DNA from: Burkholderiales bacterium
Lineage (GTDB): Bacteria > Pseudomonadota > Gammaproteobacteria > Burkholderiales > Burkholderiaceae_C
DNA: 64,000 nucleotides
Reading direction: 5' to 3'
NCBI GenBank assembly: GCA_947464185.1
Contig: CANHVY010000022.1
Coordinates: 1 to 64,000 of the forward strand
The translations under genes were made by a program, and so were the position numbers. Position 1 is the first letter of the stretch, and every line of letters starts with the position of its first letter. Below the pieces are notes generated by a model. The model made no database searches and was not told where the DNA came from. It worked only from the letters and a program-made list of their open reading frames with translations. Positions 26,608 through 33,806 of the stretch are shown piece by piece.

Positions 26608-26784
26608 GCCCGCGCTCGGCGCTGGCCCGGGCCGCCAAAGACCCCACGCCCGGGATTGCCCGGGGGTCAAGCCCGCGGCGGCTTGGTCATACTGAGGGCC
26701 GACACGACACCGTGTCATCACCCTGCCTCGGCAAACGCTACTGTCGTCTGCACGGGCACATGAGCATCACGGAGACAACTGACC

Positions 26785-27618
26785 ATGAAGCAACATCGCA
26801 TCACCACCAGCGACGGCGTGGGTCTGAACGTGCTGGAGGCCGGCAGCGGCCGCCCCCTCGTCCTGATTCCCGGCTGGTCCCAGGCAGCCGAGCAGTTCAA
26901 GTTCCAGATCGAAGGACTGGCTGACCGCTACCGCGTCATCGCCATCGACATGCGCGGCCACGGCGACGCCGACAAGCCGGCCCACGGCTACCGCATCCAG
27001 CGTCTGGCCAAGGACGTGTGGGATGCGCTGCGCGCCCTGGACCTGCAGGACGTCACCATCCTGGGCCACAGCATGGGCTGCTCGGTGCTGTGGTGCTACT
27101 TCGACCTCTTCGGCGCCGAGCGCATCGGCAGGTTCATCTTCTGTGACGAGCCGCCCTTCCTCACCAGCAACCCGGCCTGGAGCGAGGCAGAGCTCGCCAA
27201 CGCCGGCGCCATCTTCAGCCCCGAGGCCGTGACCGGCACCGCCAACGCCCTGGCTGGCCCGGACGGCGTGGCTACCTCCCAGGGCTTTGTCGGTGGCATG
27301 GTCACCTCAGCCATGCCCAAGGAGCAGTTGCAGTGGATGATCGACTGCAACCTGAAGTTCCCGCGCGACAAGGCAGCCGCCCTGATCTACAACCACTGCC
27401 ACCAGGACTGGCGTGACGTGATGCCGCGCATCAACGTGCCCACGCTCTACATCGGCGGCCGCGTCAGCCTGGTGCCCTGGAAGAGCGTGGCCTGGGCGGC
27501 CTCTCAGACCCAGGGGGCGCAACTGGAAATCTTCGAGGAGGCCGAGGGCGGCCAGCATTTCATGTTCGTGGAGAACCCCGCCAGGTTCAACCGCATCCTG
27601 GCGGATTTCATGGGCTGA
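26785..27618 (+). CDS. Alpha/beta hydrolase
   Basis: 277-residue alpha/beta-hydrolase fold enzyme. It has the oxyanion region VLIPGWSQAAEQF near residue 29, the strand VIAIDMRGHGDADKP, the nucleophile elbow LGHSMGCSV with Ser near 95, and a terminal histidine in GGQHFMFVEN near 257. Such proteins include haloperoxidase-like, esterase and C-C hydrolase types, so the substrate is unknown. A GGAGA site precedes ATG 26785. The gene is 48 bases from a cupin gene on the same strand, with which it is probably co-transcribed. Confidence 0.88.
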   Translation: MKQHRITTSDGVGLNVLEAGSGRPLVLIPGWSQAAEQFKFQIEGLADRYRVIAIDMRGHGDADKPAHGYRIQRLAKDVWDALRALDLQDVTILGHSMGCSVLWCYFDLFGAERIGRFIFCDEPPFLTSNPAWSEAELANAGAIFSPEAVTGTANALAGPDGVATSQGFVGGMVTSAMPKEQLQWMIDCNLKFPRDKAAALIYNHCHQDWRDVMPRINVPTLYIGGRVSLVPWKSVAWAASQTQGAQLEIFEEAEGGQHFMFVENPARFNRILADFMG

Positions 27619-27666
27619 GCAGCCCGCGGCGAAGGTCCGTATCATCGATGCGAACCAGGAGATGCC

Positions 27667-27945
27667 ATGACCGCCCAGACCTTCGCCGACTTTGAGACCC
27701 ATGCCCGTGCACAGGGCTTTGACGTGGTGCTGGTGCGCGAGTGGGCGCCCGGGCAGGTGGCGGGCACCCACTCCCACCCGTTTGATGTCAGCGCCCTGGT
27801 GGTCCGGGGTGAGTTCGTGCTGACCTGCAACGGGCAGGAGAAGACCGTGTCCGCAGGCCAGCCCTTCGAGCTGCCCCGTGGCACCCCCCATTCAGAGCAC
27901 TACGGCCCCGAAGGCGCCACGTTCTGGGTGGCGCGCAAGAACTGA
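27667..27945 (+). CDS. Small cupin-domain protein
   Basis: 92-residue single cupin barrel. Motif 1 can be read as GTHSHPFDVSALVVRGEF (two His and a possible acidic ligand) and motif 2 as AGQPFELPRGTPHSEHYG. The pattern of histidines suggests metal binding. An AGGAGA site lies just before ATG 27667. It follows the hydrolase gene closely and is the last gene before a decayed 1.1-kb stretch. Function is not known. Confidence 0.87.
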   Translation: MTAQTFADFETHARAQGFDVVLVREWAPGQVAGTHSHPFDVSALVVRGEFVLTCNGQEKTVSAGQPFELPRGTPHSEHYGPEGATFWVARKN

Positions 27946-28123
27946 GGTTCAGCGCCCGTTCGACAGCCGGCGACCGGACCCTGCGGCGGCGCACACCGTT
28001 GCACCGAGCGCCGTTAGTGAACTGACGATTCGCGTCTTCAAGGCACTCACAGGCCCAGCCATGGTGCAGGGCTGCGCGAGGGACACCCAGGGAATGTGCA
28101 CTGCCTGATCTCGGGCGCACAGG

Positions 28124-28480
28124 TCATGGTTCGCCCTGCCCATCCTGGCCAAGGACATTTGCCGCAGCCCGGCGTGCATACGCTGCCTTGGTGTCGAAGG
28201 CAGCGGCAAGCACGGCAGCCAGCTCCGAATGACCCAGAACGCCCTGCAAGGGCGTGCGGATCTCGTGACTGATGTTTGCCAGGAATTCGCTCTCGGCCCG
28301 GTTGGCCAACGCCGCCGAACGGTACGCTTTCGCCTGCACGCTCATCATGATCGAGGCGTCCAGGAGCCGGTCCAGCTCCGCGCGGACGCGCGCGAGCCCG
28401 CACCCCTGACGCCCAAAATCGTCCCGCAGCTTGGCCAGCGCCTGCTCAGGCCCCAGGCCCCAGGCCATCAGTCGCCAACG
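28124..28480 (-). pseudogene. Histidine kinase fragment (dimerisation/phosphoacceptor region)
   Basis: The minus-strand frame contains RAESEFLANISHEIRTPLQG, the H-box with the phosphoacceptor His of HisKA domains, preceded by a helical stretch (ELDRLLDASIMMSVQAKAYR) like the end of a hybrid-kinase sensor part. After the H-box only some 12 residues fit the family; then unrelated sequence leads to a stop at 28124. No start codon with a ribosome-binding site and no kinase ATPase domain belong to it. On the opposite strand the ATPase part of a kinase begins where this fragment begins. Bases 27946-28123 hold nothing recognisable. Confidence 0.65.
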
Positions 28481-28888
28481 GTGCGAGATGTGCTCGATCA
28501 CCTGTCCTTCAAGGCACACCGTTCCGACATCAACCTGCACCTTCGAGAGGCCGCCGGCGAGGTGCAGATCGAAGCGGACAGCGGCGCATGGTTCGTGCTG
28601 TTGAAGAACTTGGTCGAGAACACCATCGACTTCTCGCCACCAGGCTCAGATGTCATCGTTCGGCTCGAAGACCGAGGTCTGAGCGTGGACGACCAGGGAC
28701 CGGGGGAGCCTGCCGAACACCGTACACAGGTGTTCGAACGATTCTGGAGCGCTCCAGGGCAGGCGCGCCCGGGCTCAGGCTTGGGCCTGGCCCTGGTGCA
28801 CGAGATCGCGGTCGCCCATGGCTGGGCGGCAAGCTGCCGCGAGGCCCTTGCTGGCGGGGCCTCTTTCAGCATGCGCTGGTGTCTTTGA
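28481..28888 (+). pseudogene. Histidine kinase fragment (HATPase domain), start missing
   Basis: The plus-strand frame ending at TGA 28888 encodes the last part of a sensor kinase: the N-box NLVENTIDFSPPGSDV, the G1-like VDDQGPGEP, an F-box-like VFERFW and the G2 box GSGLGLALVHEIAVAHG. The phosphoacceptor helix, sensor and start are absent. Its left boundary meets an oppositely oriented kinase fragment, so the two cannot be one gene without an inversion. Bases 28889-29007 show no gene. Confidence 0.65.
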
Positions 28889-29007
28889 ACAACCCATCAA
28901 ACCCCAATGGACTTCTTCATGGCTGACACGACACGACCCACGGGCGCCGCAATCGCCTCCAGCCGCTCCAGACAAGCCCTGAGTCTCCCCTTGCAAGCCC
29001 CTGCGCC

Positions 29008-29154
29008 ATGAGCCCCGACACCCTGTTCCAAGTCGCCAATCCGCTGGCCCTCGTGGGTTGGCTGGCGCAGGACTTCAGCCCCTGGCACGCGGGATCGCCT
29101 GGTGGGTCGCCGGTCTCTTCGTGCCGCTCTTGCTCACGGGTTGCCCGACTGTGA
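29008..29154 (+). pseudogene. Truncated ABA4-like (DUF4281) gene start
   Basis: ATG 29008 opens a 48-codon frame whose first 21 residues (MSPDTLFQVANPLALVGWLA) look like the start of DUF4281/ABA4-like membrane proteins. After that the frame loses hydrophobicity and becomes Ser/Arg-rich until a stop at 29154. The matching part ends where the frame of the downstream lipoprotein gene begins, which suggests a deletion junction near 29060-29070. Confidence 0.45.
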
Positions 29155-30173
29155 ACCCCTACTACGATCCAAGCCGCCCTCATCACCGCCCGGACGGGTT
29201 CAACAACCTGCACGTCGACAACTGGCGCGCCGATGCGCCGAGCTTCTGGCGCTGGGTGCGGGAGTGGCGTCTTGCCGACCTGCCCGCCGATGAGCCACAG
29301 CGCATCGAGCGGACGGCCACCGATGCGGCGCTGCTGAAAGCCAACCGTCACGACGTGTCGGTCACGTGGATGGGCCAGTCAACGGTGCTCTGGCAGGTCA
29401 ACGGACTGAACATCCTTACCGATCCGCACTTCGGTCCTCGCGCGTCGCCGCTGGCCTTCACGGGGCCGCGGCGCCTGGTGCCCTTGCTGGTGACGTTGGA
29501 CAGCCTGCCTCGAATCGATGTGGTGCTGATCAGCCATAACCACCACGACCACCTGGACCGGGGCACCGTGCAGGCACTGAACAGGCAGCCCGGTGGGCCG
29601 CCGCTGTTTCTCGTTCCGCTGGGCGTGGACCTGTGGATGCGCGGCGAAGGCATTCGCAACGTTCAGCGCATGGACTGGTGGGACCGGCACCCCGTGCCCA
29701 CGCCAGGCAGCGACTTGCTGGTGCATCTGGTGCCGGTGCAGCACTGGTCCAGGCGCTCGGTCTGGGACCGCAATGCCACCCTCTGGGGCGGCTTCGTTGT
29801 GGAAGCAACGGTGGACGGCCAGGCCTTCCGCCTGCTGTTCGCCGGCGATACCGGCTACTCCCCCGACTTCAAGATCCTGGGCAACAGGTTCACCGCCTTC
29901 GACTTCGCCGCCATACCGGTGGGCTGCTACCAGCCCCGCTGGTTCATGAGCGACCAGAACGTCAACGAGGACGAGGCGGTGCGTATCCACCTCGAGGTCA
30001 ACAGCCGCCGGTCCATGGGCATCCATTGGGGTACGTTCCGCCTGTGCGACGACCCGAGCCAGGCGCCCCTGGACGGCCTGCCTCGGGCCCGGGCGCACCA
30101 TGGTGTGCCCGCTGAAGACTTCGTGCTGTTCCGGTTGGGCGAGACGCGCGTCCTGAAGAAAGTGCGCCCGTGA
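29058..30173 (+). CDS. MBL-fold metallo-hydrolase, probable lipoprotein (NAPE-PLD/UlaG-like)
   Basis: Metallo-beta-lactamase-fold protein of up to 371 residues. After a short hydrophobic signal (IAWWVAGLFVPLLLTGC) a lipobox LTGC predicts lipid attachment and a periplasmic location. The metal site HNHHDHLD is near residue 157, followed by VPVQHWSRR, FAGDTGYSPDF and MGIHWGTF, the pattern of NAPE-PLD-like hydrolases. The only usable start in frame is TTG 29058. It overlaps the truncated ABA4-like fragment, so the original N-terminus may have been replaced. The stop overlaps a GTG (30170) that probably began the patatin gene. Confidence 0.83.
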   Translation: MAGAGLQPLARGIAWWVAGLFVPLLLTGCPTVNPYYDPSRPHHRPDGFNNLHVDNWRADAPSFWRWVREWRLADLPADEPQRIERTATDAALLKANRHDVSVTWMGQSTVLWQVNGLNILTDPHFGPRASPLAFTGPRRLVPLLVTLDSLPRIDVVLISHNHHDHLDRGTVQALNRQPGGPPLFLVPLGVDLWMRGEGIRNVQRMDWWDRHPVPTPGSDLLVHLVPVQHWSRRSVWDRNATLWGGFVVEATVDGQAFRLLFAGDTGYSPDFKILGNRFTAFDFAAIPVGCYQPRWFMSDQNVNEDEAVRIHLEVNSRRSMGIHWGTFRLCDDPSQAPLDGLPRARAHHGVPAEDFVLFRLGETRVLKKVRP

Positions 30174-30285
30174 ATGCCGGACCGAAGCAGAGGACAACCG
30201 CGGGCCCGAGGGCCCGGCGGCGCCGGTTGCTCGTTGGGGGGGCGCCGCTGCCGGTACGCTTGCTCTAGGCAGTTGCGTCGCCCAA

Positions 30286-31134
30286 GTGGAAGGCGGCGCC
30301 GCCCCTCCTGGCCCACCCGAGGCCGCACCCCTCACGCTGCCCCCAGCAGGCGGGGACGCCGTGCGAACGGCCTGGGTCTTCAGCTCGGGCGGGCCGCGCG
30401 GGTTCGTTCACATCGGCGTGATCAAGGGGCTGGCCGCGCTCGGGCTTCAGCCCGATCTGGTGGTGGGCGGCTCAGTGGGGGCCCTGGCCGGCACGCTATG
30501 CGCCGCGGGCCTGGACGCGGGCCGGATCGAGGAACTGGCCCTGTCCGTCCAGCCCTGGGACCTGCTGCGCCTGAACCTGCGCGGGCCCGAGTGGCTAAGC
30601 GGCGCAGGCATGGCGGAGTTGGTGCGCGAGGCGCTCGGTGGCAGAGGCCTGCAGGACCTGCCCGTGCCGATGGCCTGCGTGGCCGTGCGGCTCGACGACC
30701 GCGAGGTGGTCGCCTTCACGCGCGGGGATGCCGGCCTGGCGGTGCAAGCCTCCACCGCCATCGTCGGGGGCCTGGCCCCGGTGCCGATCCGCGGCGCCCG
30801 GTATGCCGACCCCGACCTGCACCTGCCCTTGCCGGTGCGTCTGGCCCGCCGGCTGGGCGCCACGCGCATCCTGGCGGTGGACGCCGCGGCGCATGAGGAC
30901 CGCGCGCCACCCGAGGCTGCCGACTATCGCGAGGCCGATCTGCGCAAGCGCGAGCTCACGCTGCCCGATGCACGGCTGGCCGATGTGCTGCTGCATCCGG
31001 ACACCGGCTACTGGGCCGGCTGGACGAGCGCCTACCGCGTCCGTCTGATCGCCGCGGGCGAAGCCGCCGTGCATGCACAGGCCAACGCCCTGCGGCAGTC
31101 GCACGCGGGCCCGCGTCGCATGGCCAGCCGCTGA
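30286..31134 (+). CDS. Patatin-like phospholipase, frameshifted at its lipoprotein signal
   Basis: Patatin-family serine lipase domain. It shows the oxyanion loop SSGGPRGFVHIG, the nucleophile GGSVGALAG (GxSxG), and a later Asp in RYADPDLHLP where most relatives have DGG. The uninterrupted frame has its first start at GTG 30286. Just upstream in the same frame is a lipobox (GTLALGSC at about 30253-30276) and, in another frame, a GTG at 30170 with a basic stretch RRRRLLVGG. Adding one G to the seven-G run at 30236-30242 would join them into one normal lipoprotein starting at 30170. As it stands, the secreted form is broken or phase-off. Either a real frameshift or a base-calling error is possible. 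Confidence 0.75.
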   Translation: MEGGAAPPGPPEAAPLTLPPAGGDAVRTAWVFSSGGPRGFVHIGVIKGLAALGLQPDLVVGGSVGALAGTLCAAGLDAGRIEELALSVQPWDLLRLNLRGPEWLSGAGMAELVREALGGRGLQDLPVPMACVAVRLDDREVVAFTRGDAGLAVQASTAIVGGLAPVPIRGARYADPDLHLPLPVRLARRLGATRILAVDAAAHEDRAPPEAADYREADLRKRELTLPDARLADVLLHPDTGYWAGWTSAYRVRLIAAGEAAVHAQANALRQSHAGPRRMASR

Positions 31135-31234
31135 GCGACAGACCACGGCCCTGGCACAGCGCTGAGGCAGATCAAGCCTGCGCGCACCCGCGTCGCGGAC
31201 GATCGTCGGGGTTTACTCCACGACTGGAAGCTTC

Positions 31235-31780
31235 ATGACCTGCGCCCCAACTGTCGCCACTTGCCCCAGCCGCGCAAGTACCCGCTCTGCCCTGATGGTT
31301 CTGGCCTTGGGCCTCGGGTTCTTGGCGCCATCGGCATTGGCCCAGCAAACAACCACCCATGCCGTGAGGCTGCTCACCCCGGACACGGCGCTGAAAGCCG
31401 CGCAGGCGGCCCTGGCCCATTGCCGGCAGGCCGGGCATCAGGTGGCGGTGGCCGTGGTGGACCGCGCTGGCGTGCTCCAGGTGCTGGTACGAGATCGCTT
31501 CGCCGGAGCGCACACCGTGGAGGTGGCCACCCGCAAGGCCTGGACGGCCGCGAGTTTCAGGATCCCGACCGCTCAACTGGCTACGGAATCCCGGACGGGC
31601 CAGCCGATGAGCGGCATCCGTGCGGCGTCGCAAGTGATGGCCATTGGTGGTGGTCTGCCCATTGAAGGCGCGGGCAGCACCTACGGCGGCATTGGGGTGT
31701 CAGGCGCGCCCGGGGGCGATGCGGACGACGCCTGCGCCACTGCCGGGCTCAAGGCCATCGCTGAGGCGATCGAGTTCTGA
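31235..31780 (+). CDS. GlcG/HbpS-family (DUF336) protein with signal peptide
   Basis: 181-residue secreted protein. A signal peptide (residues about 18-37, ALMVLALGLGFLAPSALAQ) precedes a HbpS/GlcG domain. The domain has AGHQVAVAVVDRAGVLQVLV, the family block RKAWTAASFRIPTAQL, and a Gly-rich end GGGLPIEGAGSTYGGIGVSGAPGGDADDAC. HbpS-like proteins bind haem or act with oxidoreductases, but a ligand cannot be inferred here. Start ATG 31235. It stands alone, with 100 bases before it and 139 bases after it, neither holding anything recognisable. Confidence 0.87.
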   Translation: MTCAPTVATCPSRASTRSALMVLALGLGFLAPSALAQQTTTHAVRLLTPDTALKAAQAALAHCRQAGHQVAVAVVDRAGVLQVLVRDRFAGAHTVEVATRKAWTAASFRIPTAQLATESRTGQPMSGIRAASQVMAIGGGLPIEGAGSTYGGIGVSGAPGGDADDACATAGLKAIAEAIEF

Positions 31781-31919
31781 GCGCCTGTGATCAGCAGGTG
31801 ACAGGCCCACCGCGAAACGGAGCGGGGGCTTATGGGATTCGTCAGTGGGAGAGGTACCGCCGAACCCAGACAGCCACGCATCACGCTGAAGCCCGCTCAG
31901 GGCTGCCAGCGGCCGCCGC

Positions 31920-32903
31920 TCAGGAATCGGCCTTGAAGTTCAGGGCAGTCACCAGGCGCTTGGCCAGTTCCGAATCCACGCCCATGCGCCGCACATGCTC
32001 GGCGGTGGTGCTGGCCTCGATGTAGCCACCGATCGGCCCGACGAAGTCGCGCACATCCTGCTGGGCCATGGCATTGCGCAAGGCAGTGTTCAGCGCCTCC
32101 TTGACCGCGTCAGGTGTGGCGGCAGGGGCGAAGAAGCCGAACCATTCACGAACCATCAGCTCGCCGAAACCCTGCTCCCGGTAGGTGGCCACGTCCGGGG
32201 TGTAGGGAGAGCGCTCCGGCCCCGAGGTGGCCAGAATGCGGATGCGGCCGGACTTGTGGTGCTGCACCCAGTCGCCCAGCGGCGACGACATGCCGGCAAT
32301 CTGACCACCCATGACCTGCGGAATGGCCGGACCCGAGCCCGGGAAGGGCACGTTGGTGATCTGCACGCCGGCCAGCATCGCCAGGCGGCCGGCCAGCAGG
32401 TGCGGCATGGAGCCCGCCCCCGGGTTGCCCAGGCTGGCCTTGTCCGGGTTGGCCTTGGCCCAGTCGAGGAAGGCACGGACCGTCCTCACGGATTCAGGCA
32501 CCGCCGGCCCCACCACCAGGGCATGGTCGGTGGAGTGCCCCATGCCGATGGGCGCCACATCGGCCGGCGAGTAGCTCAGGCGCGAGTACGAATGCGGATA
32601 GATCGTCAGCATCGACGCTGGCGAGTACAGGATGTGCGCGCCGTCGGCCGCGGCACTCTTCAGGGTCATGACGCCCAGCTGCCCACCCGCTCCGGCCTTG
32701 TTGTCGACGATAACGTTGTTGGCGTAGGTGCCACGCAGCCTCTCACTGACTCGACGCGCAAAAGCGTCCGTGGTACCCCCTGGAGGGAAGCCCACGATGA
32801 CGCGCAGGTTTTCAACCCGCGTCTGCGCCCTGGCAGCCCAGGGGCTCAACCCCAACAGGCCGGAAGCGGCGGCACCCTGCAGAACTTGACGGCGGTTTTT
32901 CAC
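31920..32903 (-). CDS. Bug-family tripartite tricarboxylate receptor-type binding protein
   Basis: Periplasmic solute receptor, 327 residues with the chosen start. GTG at 32903 is favoured over the TTG at 32930 because the secretion signal (KNRRQVLQGAAASGLLGLSP) then begins directly with the twin-arginine-like RRQVLQ. The mature part has VIVGFPPGGTTDAFAR, DNKAGAGGQLGV and NVPFPGSGPAIPQVMGGQIAG, all Bug-family strings. It is a single gene with no linked permeases. The ligand is unknown. Confidence 0.87.
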   Translation of the reverse strand: MKNRRQVLQGAAASGLLGLSPWAARAQTRVENLRVIVGFPPGGTTDAFARRVSERLRGTYANNVIVDNKAGAGGQLGVMTLKSAAADGAHILYSPASMLTIYPHSYSRLSYSPADVAPIGMGHSTDHALVVGPAVPESVRTVRAFLDWAKANPDKASLGNPGAGSMPHLLAGRLAMLAGVQITNVPFPGSGPAIPQVMGGQIAGMSSPLGDWVQHHKSGRIRILATSGPERSPYTPDVATYREQGFGELMVREWFGFFAPAATPDAVKEALNTALRNAMAQQDVRDFVGPIGGYIEASTTAEHVRRMGVDSELAKRLVTALNFKADS

Positions 32904-33126
32904 GGCAGCGGACTTCTCGAACAGTAACAAGAGCGGATCGTGCGCATCCTAGAGACTCTGACCTGCCCACCGCGGAAACAGGGATACGGGACTTTCCCTT
33001 GTTGCGTTCGGGCAGCGAGGCACGGAGCAGATCCGCTTACGCCAGCGCCCGCCCGATCAAGATCTTCTGCACCTCCAAAGTGCTGGCACCGCAGTTGACT
33101 TTTGCACATCGGCGTCCGGGGTCAAT

Positions 33127-33146
33127 TGGTGGCAATTTTGATACCA
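33127..33146. promoter_or_regulatory. Candidate toxin-antitoxin operator
   Basis: TGGTGGCA-ATTT-TGATACCA is an imperfect inverted repeat (6 of 8 positions pair) ending 7 bases before the toxin ATG. The position and the palindromic shape fit autoregulation by a ribbon-helix-helix antitoxin, but there is no direct proof. Confidence 0.4.
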
Positions 33147-33153
33147 TCCAGCG

Positions 33154-33576
33154 ATGCGGGTGGTGGTGGATACCAACGTCTTCGTCAGCGCGTGCCTGGG
33201 TGAAGGCGCGCCGGCGCAGGTCGTCCGTCATTGCATCGAAGGCCTGGCGAGTCCAGTCATGGGGGCTGCGCTGTATGCGGAGTACGAAGACGTTCTGAGC
33301 CGACAGGCCTTGTTCGGACGCAGCCGTCTCGACGCAGATGAGCGGCAGGAATTGCTGGACATCTTCCTGGCCCGGTGCAGTTGGATCAGGGTCTATTTCG
33401 GCTGGCGCCCCAATCTGGCTGACGAGGCGGACAACCATCTGGTCGAACTGGCCGTCGCGGCGCAGGCGAGCCATATCGTCACCGGTAACGCCCGACACCT
33501 GAAAGCCGGTGAGCTGCAGTTCCCATCCATCCGCATCCTGGACCCCGCAACATTCCTCTCGGAGTGGAAACTATGA
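33154..33576 (+). CDS. PIN-domain toxin of a type II toxin-antitoxin pair
   Basis: 140-residue PIN-fold ribonuclease-type protein of the putative toxin COG1569 group. The catalytic acids can be seen as VVDTNVFVSACL (Asp6), EYEDVLSR (Glu near 47), DEADNHLVELA (Asp near 91 and 94) and the NARHL region near 111. Such toxins cleave RNA until bound by their antitoxin. The stop overlaps the next start as ATGA, so the toxin comes first and the antitoxin second, a less common order. The cassette is bracketed by the 39-bp repeat. Confidence 0.87.
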   Translation: MRVVVDTNVFVSACLGEGAPAQVVRHCIEGLASPVMGAALYAEYEDVLSRQALFGRSRLDADERQELLDIFLARCSWIRVYFGWRPNLADEADNHLVELAVAAQASHIVTGNARHLKAGELQFPSIRILDPATFLSEWKL

Positions 33577-33797
33577 GTGCACTCACCCTTCGACTGCCCG
33601 ACGACAAGCACGCCCGGCTCCGCGCCTTGGCCAAGAGCCGGGGAACCACCGTGAACCGCCTGCTGGACGAGGCGGCCACCCTGTTGATCAGCGAGTTCGA
33701 CGCGGAAACCCGCTTTCGCCTGCGCGCGGCGCGCGGAGCCGGTCAGACCGAACGCGGGCTGGCCTTGCTGGACAAGGCGCAGGGCCATATCGGGTGA
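33573..33797 (+). CDS. Ribbon-helix-helix-type antitoxin
   Basis: 74-residue protein starting at ATG 33573. The first half (LTLRLPDDKHARLRALAKSR) is a ribbon-helix-helix strand and helix, followed by GTTVNRLLDEAATLLI for the second helix. The C-terminal part (AETRFRLRAARGAGQTERGL) would be the toxin-binding tail. It overlaps the toxin stop by 4 bases, so it is translationally coupled. It probably binds the PIN protein and the upstream inverted repeat. Confidence 0.83.
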   Translation: MSALTLRLPDDKHARLRALAKSRGTTVNRLLDEAATLLISEFDAETRFRLRAARGAGQTERGLALLDKAQGHIG

Positions 33798-33806
33798 GGT
33801 TCAGGC

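Noticed and set aside
26640-26665. CCCGGG-ATTG-CCCGGG hairpin after the radical SAM gene as a terminator
   Set aside because: The stem is good but there is no T run on either strand, so a factor-independent terminator is not supported.
33037-33498. A 153-codon minus-strand frame ending in VQKILIGRALA
   Set aside because: Only the last 12 to 13 codons resemble an acyl-CoA dehydrogenase; the rest is antisense to the PIN toxin. It is the left copy of the direct repeat, not a gene.
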